In this document: one piece after another, positions 9,303 through 17,581 of the stretch
How the letters are laid out: every line of letters starts with the position of its first letter
Numbering within the stretch: the first letter of the stretch is position 1
Made by a program: the position numbers and the translations under genes
Source: Streptomyces sp. AM 4-1-1
Lineage (GTDB): Bacteria > Actinomycetota > Actinomycetes > Streptomycetales > Streptomycetaceae
DNA: 64,000 bases
Assembly: GCF_029167625.1 (NCBI RefSeq)
Contig: NZ_CP119145.1
Coordinates: 7,068,001-7,132,000, forward strand
Reading direction: 5' to 3'
Notes under the pieces: generated by a model
Told to the model about the DNA's origin: nothing
Seen by the model: only the letters and a program-made list of their open reading frames with translations
Databases searched by the model: none

Positions 9303-9557
9303 GTGGCATCGACCCCCCGCTTCACCACGACCGCGCAGAGTGCTCTGCACGCACTGTCCCCCGACGTGCTCCAGCGGTACTGGACCGAGATCCAGAGCAT
9401 CGCGGCCGACCCCTACGGCAAAGGCCGGCCGCTGCGCGGCATCGAAGACCCGTACGACCGTGTGCTCAGCTTCGGCGACGGCTGGATCCGCTACAGCGTC
9501 CGTCCTCTGGAAGAGCCGGAAGTCCTGATCACCGATCTCGACTGGTACACCCTGTAA
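9303..9557 (+). CDS. RelE/ParE-like toxin
   Basis: This 84-residue product of a GTG start at 9303 has the shape of a small RelE-superfamily ribonuclease: an N-terminal helix (QSALHALSPDVLQRYWTEIQ), a central GKGRPLRGI turn, then beta strands (YDRVLSFGDGWIRYSV, EPEVLITDLDWYTL). RelE toxins cleave mRNA at the ribosome. The 5-base gap to the upstream antitoxin-like gene supports a type II toxin-antitoxin operon. Which residues are catalytic cannot be read with certainty. Confidence 0.7.
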   Translation: MASTPRFTTTAQSALHALSPDVLQRYWTEIQSIAADPYGKGRPLRGIEDPYDRVLSFGDGWIRYSVRPLEEPEVLITDLDWYTL

Positions 9558-9574
9558 CCCGTACCGTTCAGATC

Positions 9575-10048
9575 GTGAGCGACCCCGACGGCATCTTCTC
9601 GGCCCACCGCCCCGCCCGCCTCGCTGGCGGCTTCCGCGGGCAGCCGGCCGTGCACTGCCCGGACTGCTCCTGGGCCCAAGCCGTCGACGAAGATCTTCAC
9701 GGGGACTACGAAGGCCTTCTGTTCTCCTGGCACACCGAGCATCCGGACGAGGCCGTCGACCACCTCGCCCCCGGCCTCCCGGCGGGCCCTCTGGCTGTGC
9801 CCGGGTACGTGCGGTGGGACCAGGAGTACGGCCGGGCGGTCATCGGCGACACCCGTACCAGGGCCACCGTGCTGTTCAACCATGAGTGCCTCGCCATCTT
9901 CCAGTCCGTCGCCACGACCGGCGGCCTGGACCACGCCGCCACTACGAACGCACGCCGCCTGGGCATCAGCCCGGGCACAGCCCGCCCGGACATCGTCCTC
10001 ATCGCTACCAACCTCTACCGCAAGGGACTGCTGCGCACGGCCCAGTAG
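9575..10048 (+). CDS. Hypothetical protein with a CxxC...H motif (157 aa)
   Basis: The GTG at 9575 starts 17 bases after the toxin stop, so the gene is likely in the same operon. Residues 28-55 carry CPDCSWAQAV followed by LLFSWHTEHPDEAVDHL, a possible CCHH zinc site. The C-terminal half ends in a helical HATTNARRLGISPGTAR segment that could be a winged-helix or HTH element. A DNA-binding role is plausible. The family is unknown. Confidence 0.55.
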   Translation: MSDPDGIFSAHRPARLAGGFRGQPAVHCPDCSWAQAVDEDLHGDYEGLLFSWHTEHPDEAVDHLAPGLPAGPLAVPGYVRWDQEYGRAVIGDTRTRATVLFNHECLAIFQSVATTGGLDHAATTNARRLGISPGTARPDIVLIATNLYRKGLLRTAQ

Positions 10049-10070
10049 CTCCAGGCCCCGTCGGCGGCGG

Positions 10071-10451
10071 TCAGTCGCTGCCTCCGGCGAGCACTTCGCC
10101 CCGGAGAGCAGCGCGTACGGACCTATCCCGGCCCGGTCTGCGGGGGCACACCTCACACAGCCCGATGTTGGGCTCCGCCAGCGCAATGATCGCTTCCTCG
10201 CGGCTGCTGTACCCGAACTCATTCGGATACAGCGAACACCCGCCCCGGTGCAGCAGTGCGGTCGACCGGGTCCGCATCGGCTGGATCTTCCACACCTGCT
10301 CAGCCCGCGCCCGCTCCCGGGCCCGCTGCTCCTGCCGTTCCTGGACTTCTGCTTCGCGGATCTTGTTCCGGGTGTGGGTGAGCTGCCAGCTCAGCCACTC
10401 CTCCAGGGCGCGGAGTTTGTCCAGGCGTGAGACGGCGGCGGGATCGGACAC
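10071..10451 (-). CDS. Hypothetical protein, DUF6233-like (126 aa)
   Basis: The start is a GTG at 10449-10451 on the minus strand, 5 bases after the upstream stop. The N-terminus is a charged coiled coil (LDKLRALEEWLSWQLTHTR, then EVQERQEQRARERARAE). It is followed by a conserved-looking HRGGCSLYPNEFGYSSREEAI block and a CEVCPRR pair that could bind metal. This arrangement resembles the DUF6233 proteins frequent in Streptomyces plasmids. Function is unknown. It forms a two-gene minus-strand operon with the next entry. Confidence 0.6.
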   Translation of the reverse strand: MSDPAAVSRLDKLRALEEWLSWQLTHTRNKIREAEVQERQEQRARERARAEQVWKIQPMRTRSTALLHRGGCSLYPNEFGYSSREEAIIALAEPNIGLCEVCPRRPGRDRSVRAALRGEVLAGGSD

Positions 10452-10456
10452 GGGTT

Positions 10457-10813
10457 TCAGAGCGCCGTGTCGGCGGCGGTGGGCTGTTCGTGGGCGTGCT
10501 TGAGCGCCATCCGCGCCGCCACGGCATCGGGGCCCGACAGCCCCTTCCAGTACGGGTGGGTGGTCACGGCGATGCTCAGCTCCAGCAGCTCGGACCGGAG
10601 CTGGGCCATCTGCTCGCGCTGCTCGTCGGTGTAGCCGGGGCTGTCGGGCTTGGCCGACCGGTATCCGCTGTGCAGCTGCTTGTCGCTCTCCCACCCGGGC
10701 ATCGGCTCCGCCGACCACGGGAGGGTGCGGGCGTACTGCTCGCAGGCGGCGCGGGTCTGGTGCAGGGCGAGCTGGGCGTCGCGCAGGTCCTGGGGGAAGT
10801 CATACGAAGGCAC
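10457..10813 (-). CDS. Hypothetical helical protein (about 118 aa)
   Basis: I chose the GTG at 10811-10813; an in-frame ATG further upstream would add about 24 residues and cannot be excluded. The product is helical and acidic (LRDAQLALHQTRAACEQYA, then DEQREQMAQLRSELLELSIAV), with no recognised domain. No strong Shine-Dalgarno precedes the GTG, so leaderless translation is possible. The gene is divergent from the 10910 gene across a region of about 100 bases that should hold both promoters. Confidence 0.5.
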   Translation of the reverse strand: MPSYDFPQDLRDAQLALHQTRAACEQYARTLPWSAEPMPGWESDKQLHSGYRSAKPDSPGYTDEQREQMAQLRSELLELSIAVTTHPYWKGLSGPDAVAARMALKHAHEQPTAADTAL

Positions 10814-10909
10814 ACGTGAAGCGTACGTGAATGGAATATTTGTTCGAGTGCGGGCTGTGTTGCCGTGCGCGTAGCGTGCCTGCATCACATCTGCTTCTAG
10901 GGGCCCCGA

Positions 10910-11155
10910 GTGAGCGCAGAGCTGGTTTACGGGATCCGTACGGACCGCATCAGGATCACCCGGCCCGACCGCCGGGCCGAAGCGCTGGCCGGGCGGATGC
11001 TGGAGGACTCGACGGTCTTTTCGGCGGGGGAGCCGGACACCGCGACGGTGAGCGAGCTGGTGGAGTGTCCGGTGTGCGCGGCGTCCGGGGATCTGGCGCT
11101 GAGGGGGTCCTGGGGAGGGCTGGACGCGGTGGTGTGCCTGGCCGGCCGCGCCTGA
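10910..11155 (+). CDS. 81-aa protein with one CxxC pair
   Basis: The GTG at 10910 is preceded by AGGGG. The peptide contains IRTDRIRITRPDRRAEALAG and a CPVCAASGDL motif, with another Cys near the C-terminus. Half of a zinc knuckle is thus visible. It is probably a small regulatory or structural protein. It lies divergent to the DUF6233-like operon. No function can be assigned. Confidence 0.5.
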   Translation: MSAELVYGIRTDRIRITRPDRRAEALAGRMLEDSTVFSAGEPDTATVSELVECPVCAASGDLALRGSWGGLDAVVCLAGRA

Positions 11156-11209
11156 GGAGGGGCGTGCCCTCATGCGGGAAGCGATCGTCCGGCTGGAAGG
11201 CCCGGCCGT

Positions 11210-11479
11210 TTAGGGCGTGTGCGGGTCGGCGCCGAGTGCGGTCAGCAGGTGATCGCGGGTGGAGGCGGCGGCCTCGCGCAGGCCCTGGTCCTCGTCTTGG
11301 GTGAGCGTGTCGAGGAGGACGGCCGCGGCCTGGAGGACACCGGCCTGGACCGGCACGGTGCGCAGTGAGGCGAGTGCGGCGGTCGCGGCTTCGCCGGGTG
11401 AGGCGGTGGCGGGGGCGGCGGGGATCAGGGTGCGGACGCCGCGGCCGAGGGCGGAGCGGTCACGAGAGGGTGAGGTCAC
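11210..11479 (-). CDS. Hypothetical Ala-rich protein (89 aa)
   Basis: The GTG at 11477-11479 has an excellent ribosome binding site on its strand (GGAAGGA about 7 bases upstream), so I prefer it to an upstream ATG. The product is helical and Ala/Leu-rich (GEAATAALASLRTVPVQAG, then LQAAAVLLDTLTQDEDQGL). Nothing in it is diagnostic. Confidence 0.5.
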   Translation of the reverse strand: MTSPSRDRSALGRGVRTLIPAAPATASPGEAATAALASLRTVPVQAGVLQAAAVLLDTLTQDEDQGLREAAASTRDHLLTALGADPHTP

Positions 11480-11640
11480 CCGGTCATCCTTCCGTACGGT
11501 CCGCCGTGCGCGCTTCACCATCGGCCTGGCCTCAAGGCGTCAGTGGCCTGAGCTCTCCGTGCGCTGTGGGCGGGCTGGTCTTCCGTTGGCCGAGCTGAAT
11601 GTTCACGAGAATGGACAGCGCTGGGGAGCGCCGATCGCGA

Positions 11641-12303
11641 TCAGTCCAAGTCCGCTGAGGCCAGGGTGACCGCGAGCGCGATGTGGGAGACGGCACTCAG
11701 ACAGAGCTCCGCCGCCGTGCTCGGGTCCGGGGCGGTGCGCGCCTTCTGTAGTGCCAGCAGACCGGTCACCGCCGCGGCGTCGACCGCCTCGTCGAGGATC
11801 TCGTCTACGGCGAGCTCGCCCCCAGCCGCCAGCTCGTGCACGAGAGCGACCGCCTCCTCCGGATCGGTCCGCCAGCGGGCTGTGACCTCGGTGCCGGCGC
11901 TCACCAGGTCCATCGCGGCGGCCTGCTCTACCGTCGGCAGCGGTACGCCGTTCTGACCGGACAGGTCGCTTTGTTCCATGAACTCCTGGGCCTGCGCCAC
12001 GGCACACCGTGCCGCATACGTCCGTTGGGCCTGCGCCCGCTCCCACGCCATGACGGCCGGCCACCGGGCGTCGTCCTCGGCACGGGCCCTGTCCAGCAGG
12101 GCAGCGGCGGTGAGGCTGACCTGGACGCACGGCAAGACATTCACCTCGACGTTCTCCGTGCCGGGCGAGGCGGCGGCGATGGGCTGGTACACCGCGCCAG
12201 CCGCTTCGGCGCAGGCTCCGATCAGCGTGGTCAGGGCGGCGATCAGTCGTGCGTGGCGGCGACGACGTGCGGGCAGGTCCAAGCGGTTCGATGTAGCGGT
12301 CAC
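11641..12303 (-). CDS. Hypothetical Ala-rich helical protein (220 aa)
   Basis: A GTG start at 12301-12303 has a GGGA-type ribosome binding site. The sequence is almost entirely Ala/Glu/Arg helices (AALLDRARAEDDARWPAVM, then ERAQAQRTYAARCAVAQAQEF), with no signal peptide and no motif. A short basic N-terminus (ARRRRHARL) could contact nucleic acid. It has the same orientation as the 11210 gene about 160 bases downstream. Confidence 0.55.
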   Translation of the reverse strand: MTATSNRLDLPARRRRHARLIAALTTLIGACAEAAGAVYQPIAAASPGTENVEVNVLPCVQVSLTAAALLDRARAEDDARWPAVMAWERAQAQRTYAARCAVAQAQEFMEQSDLSGQNGVPLPTVEQAAAMDLVSAGTEVTARWRTDPEEAVALVHELAAGGELAVDEILDEAVDAAAVTGLLALQKARTAPDPSTAAELCLSAVSHIALAVTLASADLD

Positions 12304-12564
12304 TCCCGCACTATGTCGCGCAGCGATCCCCGGTGCTGTCCGTTCTCGTGAACATCGCCCCAGAAGTTCACCAGGTGCCTCCCGAAGTCATGACGAACTG
12401 ACTTCACAACTCGGTTCTGGCACAGATCTTGGGGAGCGGTTGCGGAACGTCACCGCAGTTGTCTCGACAGTGCCCGAGCCCGGACTGAGGCAGGGGTTCG
12501 GCTATCCGTACTCAGGTCGCCGGCCCGTCGTCCTCGATCGCGACGGGCCAGCCTCTCCTGACGG

Positions 12565-13161
12565 TTACGGACGTATGGTCTGGCCTTGCGCGGTGCCTTC
12601 CAGCGTTGTCACATACGCCCGGGCCACCTCGGAGACAGGAGTTCCCTCGCTCCCGTCTGCGCCCATGCTTTCCAGGGTTTCCTTGATCCACCCAGGGCTG
12701 ATGAGATTGATGCGAAGCCTTCGCGGCAGCTCGCTGGCCGCGTTGCGGACGAAGCCTTCCAGGCCGGTGTTGACGAGAGCCCCCAGCGAACCGCCGGCCA
12801 GCGGGGTGGAGAAGGTGCCCCCGGTCAGAGTGATGGAGCCGCCATCGCGCAGACGGTGCACAGCTCGTTGCACCAGCGCGACCTGCCCCAGCAGCTTGCC
12901 CTGTACTCCAGTCACGATCTCTTCATCCGCCGCTGACTCCAGGTCCACCAGCGGGCCGCTGGCGGCGCAGCACACCACAGCGTCGAGATCCGGCACCTCG
13001 TCGAAGAGTGCGTCCAAGGAAGACGGGTCTTCCATGTCCACCTTCACCGGCCCCCTGCGGGACCCCTTGACCACCTGATGAGAAGCCTCTAACGCGCTGG
13101 CGACAGCGCTGCCGATCGTGCCTGTCGCTCCGATCACAAGTACCTTCATGTCACCGATCAT
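12565..13161 (-). CDS. Short-chain dehydrogenase/reductase-like protein lacking Tyr-x3-Lys
   Basis: The 198-residue protein is a short SDR. It has a dinucleotide-binding GATGTIGSA loop near residue 11, an acid-ending second strand (VKVDMEDPSSLDALF), a VVCCAASG segment in place of NNAG, and strand 5 DGGSITLTGG. The Pro-Gly turn NLISPGW follows. Where the catalytic YxxxK should be, the sequence reads SLGALVNTGLEGFVRNAA, so both Tyr and Lys are absent. Short SDR relatives with this pattern exist and may bind NAD(P) without standard catalysis. The start is ATG at 13161, or a second ATG at 13149. Confidence 0.8.
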   Translation of the reverse strand: MIGDMKVLVIGATGTIGSAVASALEASHQVVKGSRRGPVKVDMEDPSSLDALFDEVPDLDAVVCCAASGPLVDLESAADEEIVTGVQGKLLGQVALVQRAVHRLRDGGSITLTGGTFSTPLAGGSLGALVNTGLEGFVRNAASELPRRLRINLISPGWIKETLESMGADGSEGTPVSEVARAYVTTLEGTAQGQTIRP

Positions 13162-13233
13162 GTCAGGGTCGGTAACACACGAGCGACGACTTTCTCCGCA
13201 CTGCCACAGACCCGGGCGAGCGGTTTCGGACGC

Positions 13234-13563
13234 CTACTGAAGCAGGATCAGCTTGCGGAGTAGTTCGAATCCGGCTCGCCCGTAGAGCTGTCTCTTGATC
13301 TTCTTGATGCGGTTGACGGCTCCCTCGATGCTGCCGGAGCTCCAGTCCAGGGTGAGCCCCGCTGTCACGGCGTCGAGGTCCCGTAGCAGGTGGACTGCGA
13401 AGCCGGTGAGGCCAGGTAGTTGGCTGGCGTCGACCGAGTTGATCCAGGCAGGGAGCGTGGCACCCAGACGGTTGCTGAGTATCTCGCCGAAGTTGCGGAC
13501 GTGCCCAGCGGTCGTGTCCAGTTCGGGGCAGCGCGCCAGGACATCCTTCAGCCCGCAGTCTCT
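13234..13563 (-). pseudogene. ISL3-family transposase C-terminal fragment
   Basis: About 108 residues match the C-terminal helix of an ISL3 transposase: RNFGEILSNRLGATLPAWI, then FAVHLLRDLDAVTAGL and the conserved SSGSIEGAVNRIKKIKRQLYGRAGFELLRKLI ending. The Glu of SIEGAVNRIK is the third catalytic acid. The N-terminal zinc-binding and RNase-H portions are missing, so the copy is dead. Confidence 0.8.
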
Positions 13564-13641
13564 TCGCGTCATCATCCGGGGCATCCGCTCAAGGTCCGAT
13601 GGCACTGGACAGAGAGGTCGCCAGGAAGCCGTCAATTCCCC

Positions 13642-13729
13642 ACCCGCAAATAAATCCGGATGGGTTAAATAACGGGCTAAAAGTTAGGGTAAATGGTGCT
13701 AGGGTGGGTGCACGGAAGGAGATCCACCC
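13642..13729 (+). promoter_or_regulatory. tap promoter/leader with repeated (G)GTTA/GGGCTA motifs
   Basis: The 90 bases before tap are unusually A/T-rich for this window and contain several short similar blocks: GGGTTAAATAA, GGGCTAAAAG, TTAGGGTAAA and GCTAGGG. A clear AAGGAG ribosome binding site follows at about 13715-13720, 10 bases before the ATG. The blocks could be an operator for the HTH domain of Tap itself or for another regulator. This is inference from spacing and composition. Confidence 0.45.
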
Positions 13730-15847
13730 ATGGCATCCGAGGAAGAACTGTTCGCGAACATCGACGCGTTGCTGGAGGAGGAGCCGCAGCTCCCGCACCC
13801 GGCGGAGCGCGCCCGGCTGCGGGAGGCCGCCGGCATCACCCAGGCCCGTCTCGCGACCGCGCTGAAGTCCACCGTGCAGACGGTCAAGAACTACGAGAAC
13901 GGCAGGAGCGAGCCCAAGGAGCCGCGGCTATCGGCGTACCAGCGGCTGCTGAACGGCTGGGCCGCGAAGTACCCCGCGCACACCGCCTCCGCCCCCGTGG
14001 CCGCGCCGCGGTCCGCTCCGGTCCCGGAGACGTTCACCGGCCCGGCCGTGCCCGAGGTACCCGAGCCGGAAACCACCGCACCGGTTCAGGCCCCCGCCGC
14101 CCCGGTCGCACCGGAGCGCCCGGCCGCCCGTCCGGCGACGTCGTCGCGCCGCCCGGCCGCGAAGAAGGCGGCGAAGCCCGCGGTGGACCCGCGCTTCCCC
14201 AACGGTCCGCTCGCCGTGCTGGACGGCGACGGTTCCGCGTACGGCGTCGACGGCATCGTGCTGGACTGCCCGGCGACCACGGTGGTGGAGCTGGTGGAGT
14301 GGACGCTGCGTGAGGCCGGCCTCGGTGCGCCGAAGCTGCACCGCAACGGCAAGGACGCCGACCCGCTGATCGTCCTGACCACGGCGGCCGCAGTGAAGCT
14401 CGGGCTGCCCGAGCGCCTGGAGGACCGCCGCGGGCTGCGCCTGGAGGAGAACCACCCGGTCGTCAAACAGGTCATCAAGGCCAAGTGGCAGCTCACCCAG
14501 CGCGGGTTCGGCCCGTGGGCCCGTATCTACCGCAAGGCCACCGGCGCCCAGCGCCAGTGCGTGCAGCTCGCGATCCTGCCCTGGGACGCCCTGGATGAGC
14601 GCTCCTGGCCCGGCGTGACGGACATGGAGCCGGCCGCCATCGCCCAGGTCCTCGGCATCTACGCCCAGAGGGTGGCCACCCCGCGCGGCAGCACCGCCGT
14701 CTCGGGCCTGGAGCTGATGACCGCGCTGCGCCCGCCGACCCGGCCGGTGCGCGACGAGGAGACCGGTAACTGGGTGTCCGGCCACAACCCGGGTTCGCTG
14801 GGCACGCAGCCGATGGACCCGGCCCCGCCGGAGGGCCAGATCGAGCACCCCGCCGTCCACAGCATCGGCTGGAAGGGCGGCTTCCTCAAGGAGGAGGCGT
14901 ACCAGTGGGTGCGGTCGGTGGACAAGCTCACCTATGAGGAGTGCCTGCTGCCCTTCGCCGTGGGCCTGGACCTCAACACCGCGTTCCTTGCCGCCGCCGC
15001 CCGGTTGACGGTGGGCCTGTCCGAACCCGACCACTTCGTGGCCCCGAAGTTCAATCCGAAAATCCCCGGGTCCTGGCTGGTCGACCTGTCCCACGTGGAG
15101 GTCGACCCGCGCCTTCCCTCGCCCTTCACGCCGACCGGCGAGCGCCCGACGGGACCGGCCTGGTACCAGACGCACACCGTCGCCTACGCCCAGGAGCTCG
15201 GCTGCAACGTCGAACCGCTGGAGGCGTACCTGCGCCGCGAGACCGGGGCGTACCTGGACCCGTGGCACGACCGGCTCAAGGCCGCCTACGTCGACACTCT
15301 CGCCGACATGGGAGTCACCAAGGACCTCACCGACGCCCAGTTCCTCGCGGCGATGGAGGAGCACAAGCAGGTCGACCCGGTGCTGACGGCCGTGCTCGCC
15401 GCGATCAAGGGCACCATCAAGGGCGGCATCGGGAAACTGTTCGAGAACCCGCAGGGCAAGGGCCACAAGGACGGCGAGCCGTGGCCGGCCATGATGCGCC
15501 CGACCTGGCGCCCCGACATCCGGGCCGCCGTCATCAGCAAGGCCCGCGTCAACATGCACCGCAAGCTGGCGAACATGGCGAAGATGACCGGCATGTACCC
15601 GCTGGCCGTGCTGTCGGACTGCGTGGTCTACCCGGCCCCCAGCGCCAGCCCGCTCGACTTCCTGCCGTACGCGGCGTCCGGGAAGCCGCAGCCCGGAGCC
15701 TTCCGTCTCGGCCCCACGCCGGGCCTGGCGAAGCTGGAGGGCGTCCAGGAGATGGCGTGGGCGGTCGACCTGATGGAGAAGGGCTTCAACCCGGCCCGCC
15801 ACATCAAGGGTGACGGCCACGACGCCGTCCTGGACGAAGGGAAGTGA
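13730..15847 (+). CDS. tap: Telomere-associated protein Tap
   Basis: The 705-residue protein has the layout and length of Streptomyces Tap. An XRE-type helix-turn-helix lies at about residues 22-75 (RLREAAGITQARLATALKST, then VQTVKNYENGRSEPK). A Pro/Ala-rich linker covers about 85-145. The long conserved body includes LAVLDGDGSAYGVDG, RGFGPWARIYRKATGAQRQC, GLDLNTAFLAAAARL, and the polymerase-like VISKARVNMHRKLANMA plus PLAVLSDCVVYP. In linear replicons Tap binds the 3' overhang of the telomere and recruits Tpg for end patching. It overlaps or abuts tpg downstream, the usual operon order. All expected parts appear intact. Confidence 0.92.
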   Translation: MASEEELFANIDALLEEEPQLPHPAERARLREAAGITQARLATALKSTVQTVKNYENGRSEPKEPRLSAYQRLLNGWAAKYPAHTASAPVAAPRSAPVPETFTGPAVPEVPEPETTAPVQAPAAPVAPERPAARPATSSRRPAAKKAAKPAVDPRFPNGPLAVLDGDGSAYGVDGIVLDCPATTVVELVEWTLREAGLGAPKLHRNGKDADPLIVLTTAAAVKLGLPERLEDRRGLRLEENHPVVKQVIKAKWQLTQRGFGPWARIYRKATGAQRQCVQLAILPWDALDERSWPGVTDMEPAAIAQVLGIYAQRVATPRGSTAVSGLELMTALRPPTRPVRDEETGNWVSGHNPGSLGTQPMDPAPPEGQIEHPAVHSIGWKGGFLKEEAYQWVRSVDKLTYEECLLPFAVGLDLNTAFLAAAARLTVGLSEPDHFVAPKFNPKIPGSWLVDLSHVEVDPRLPSPFTPTGERPTGPAWYQTHTVAYAQELGCNVEPLEAYLRRETGAYLDPWHDRLKAAYVDTLADMGVTKDLTDAQFLAAMEEHKQVDPVLTAVLAAIKGTIKGGIGKLFENPQGKGHKDGEPWPAMMRPTWRPDIRAAVISKARVNMHRKLANMAKMTGMYPLAVLSDCVVYPAPSASPLDFLPYAASGKPQPGAFRLGPTPGLAKLEGVQEMAWAVDLMEKGFNPARHIKGDGHDAVLDEGK

Positions 15848-15849
15848 CC

Positions 15850-16407
15850 GTGGGGGAGATCGAGGACGCTATCGAGCGGGCCGACCGGGAAGCGTTCACC
15901 AAGGAGCCGCCGAAGACGCTCAAGGGTCAGATCGGGTACCTGCTCCGGCAGATGGGCAGCGCCAAGGCCGTCGCCCAGGAGCTCGGGGTGACAGCCGACT
16001 CCGTCAACAGGTACCGGCGCGGGGCGCGTAAGCACGCCCGGGCCGACGTCGCCTCGAAGATCGACGACGCCGTACGGCAGCGGTGGCAGCCCATGGTGCG
16101 TAAGCGCCGGCAGAAGCAGGCCGCCGCATCCGGTGGGATCACGGTGGAGACCCGGGCCCGGTTCGGCTACACGTCGTCCGCCGGATCGACCGACGACGGC
16201 CGGTTCCGGCGACTCACCGTGAAGCTCCCCGCCGCGTACGCGCAGCGCCTCTTCGACGCCCGCGACACGGGGGCCAGCGACCAGCAGATGCGTGAAATCA
16301 TCGCCGAAGGGTTCAAAGAAGTGTATTTCCAGGACGGCGGCGGTCGCGCTATGGGACTGTCGGACGTGGAAATCAACGACATTGATTACCTCGACCTGGA
16401 CTACTGA
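15850..16407 (+). CDS. tpg: Telomere terminal protein Tpg
   Basis: This is the protein that becomes covalently attached to the 5' ends of linear Streptomyces replicons and primes end patching. The sequence shows the family hallmarks: VGEIEDAIERADREAFTK at the N-terminus, TLKGQIGYLLRQMGSAKAV with an HTH-like ELGVTADSVNRYRRG, then GGITVETRARFGYTSSAGS and an acidic DIDYLDLDY end. I start at GTG 15850 (185 residues, matching the usual 184-185) because GGGAAG sits 6 bases upstream. An alternative GTG at 15844 overlaps the tap stop. Confidence 0.93.
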   Translation: MGEIEDAIERADREAFTKEPPKTLKGQIGYLLRQMGSAKAVAQELGVTADSVNRYRRGARKHARADVASKIDDAVRQRWQPMVRKRRQKQAAASGGITVETRARFGYTSSAGSTDDGRFRRLTVKLPAAYAQRLFDARDTGASDQQMREIIAEGFKEVYFQDGGGRAMGLSDVEINDIDYLDLDY

Positions 16408-16422
16408 ATAGGAGCGGAAAGT

Positions 16423-16971
16423 ATGACCACTGAATTCTCTCCCATCGACCTCATCGACCTCGACAAGAGCCCGCTGATCGACGCCGACCACGACCCCGAG
16501 CGCATCGCCGACGCGCTGCGCAACAGCCCGCACTTCCTCGGCGCCGACGGCGAGGCCGGCGGGGACACCGTCACCTTCACCACCCCGGCCGGGGTCGGCT
16601 ACGTCCTGACCCTGAAGGACGCCGAACCCACCGAAGACGACCTCCTGCCCGAGCCGGTACTGACCGAGGCCGTCGCCGCCGCGATCCTCAACCACCCGGG
16701 CTTCGTGGTCGCCAGCGCCGACGACCCCCGCGAGGACACCATCACCGTCCAGAGCCGGGGCGGCATCCGCTACCAGCTGGCCCTGGCCTACGACCGCACC
16801 GTCGACCCCGGCGCCGGAAAGGAGTCGACCCCGGCCGCCGGCGTCGCGGCCGCCGCCGACCTGGTCCTCATCAGCAACCCCAGTGACGCCGACCGCTCCG
16901 TGGCCGGACTCCTCAACTACGTCGCGGCGACCTGGGAGAAGCAGTGTGAGGTCGCACCGTTGTTGCGGTGA
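16423..16971 (+). CDS. Hypothetical protein third in the tap-tpg operon (182 aa)
   Basis: The ATG at 16423 follows tpg by 15 bases with a good AGGAGCGG ribosome binding site. The acidic protein holds two similar halves. Each contains ERIADALRNSPHFLGA- or LTEAVAAAILNHPGFVVA-like helices, then a DTVTF or DTITVQ strand and GVGYVLTL or GIRYQLAL, so it looks like an internal duplication. The last 10-15 residues may be foreign, because unrelated sequence starts near 16.95 kb. Operon position suggests a link to telomere maintenance, but no function is known to me. Confidence 0.7.
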   Translation: MTTEFSPIDLIDLDKSPLIDADHDPERIADALRNSPHFLGADGEAGGDTVTFTTPAGVGYVLTLKDAEPTEDDLLPEPVLTEAVAAAILNHPGFVVASADDPREDTITVQSRGGIRYQLALAYDRTVDPGAGKESTPAAGVAAAADLVLISNPSDADRSVAGLLNYVAATWEKQCEVAPLLR

Positions 16972-17141
16972 CCGCATGCCGTTGACCTGAGGTGCCGCAA
17001 ATGGATTGCGACGGGCTCTGGACCTTGCTCGGGCTGTTGCACCTGCGGTCCTGCAAGTTGGTTGAGACTGCCGCAGTTGCGGTGAGAACGCCTATTATGG
17101 CGGTGCCGGGGGAGCGTGCTGGAAGGTGATCACGGTTGCAG

Positions 17142-17377
17142 GTCGGGGACGCGTCCTCCCAGATGTCTGTGATAGTCATGCTGATGAGCTTGCGGAGCAC
17201 CGGCCGTAGCTCGAGCAGGATGTCCCGGTTGAGGAAGCGCCATAGGCCCGCAAGCGTTCCTTCGCCGAGCACTGTTCTGTACAGGCTCATGCGCTGGCGA
17301 GGCAGGTCCAGTTCGAGGGTGCGCAGTCCGGACCACGCGATGTGCGGGGGCAGCTCCACCATCCCGTGACTGGGCAC
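17142..17377 (-). pseudogene. N-terminal fragment of an unrecognised gene
   Basis: About 75 residues (VELPPHIAWSGLRTLELDL, then PRQRMSLYRTVLGEG and LLELRPVLRKLISMTITDIWED) have convincing codon use and resemble a conserved Streptomyces protein I cannot name. Downstream of about 17150 the frame continues into sequence without coding character, so the gene is probably truncated at its 3' end. No conserved ribosome binding site is obvious. Confidence 0.35.
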
Positions 17378-17581
17378 CGTCAGGTCATCGAGCCTGGATG
17401 GCAGGCGTTGCTTGTACCTGGCTCGCCGTGACGACGCGACGCAGTTGGGGCCGTCGTAATGTCCACTGCCCTTAAGCGCGGTGGCTCTCTAGGGGCTGCG
17501 CAGACTGCTGCGCATGGCCGTAACGGCTGGGGCGACAGCCGGTAACGTGAGGTTCGCAGCTCCAGGCCCGCCGAGGGGCCG

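Noticed and set aside
13928..15820. 630-codon frame antisense to tap
   Set aside because: Shadow frame typical of GC-rich genes; low-complexity Arg/Gly/Val/Asp composition and no ribosome binding site.
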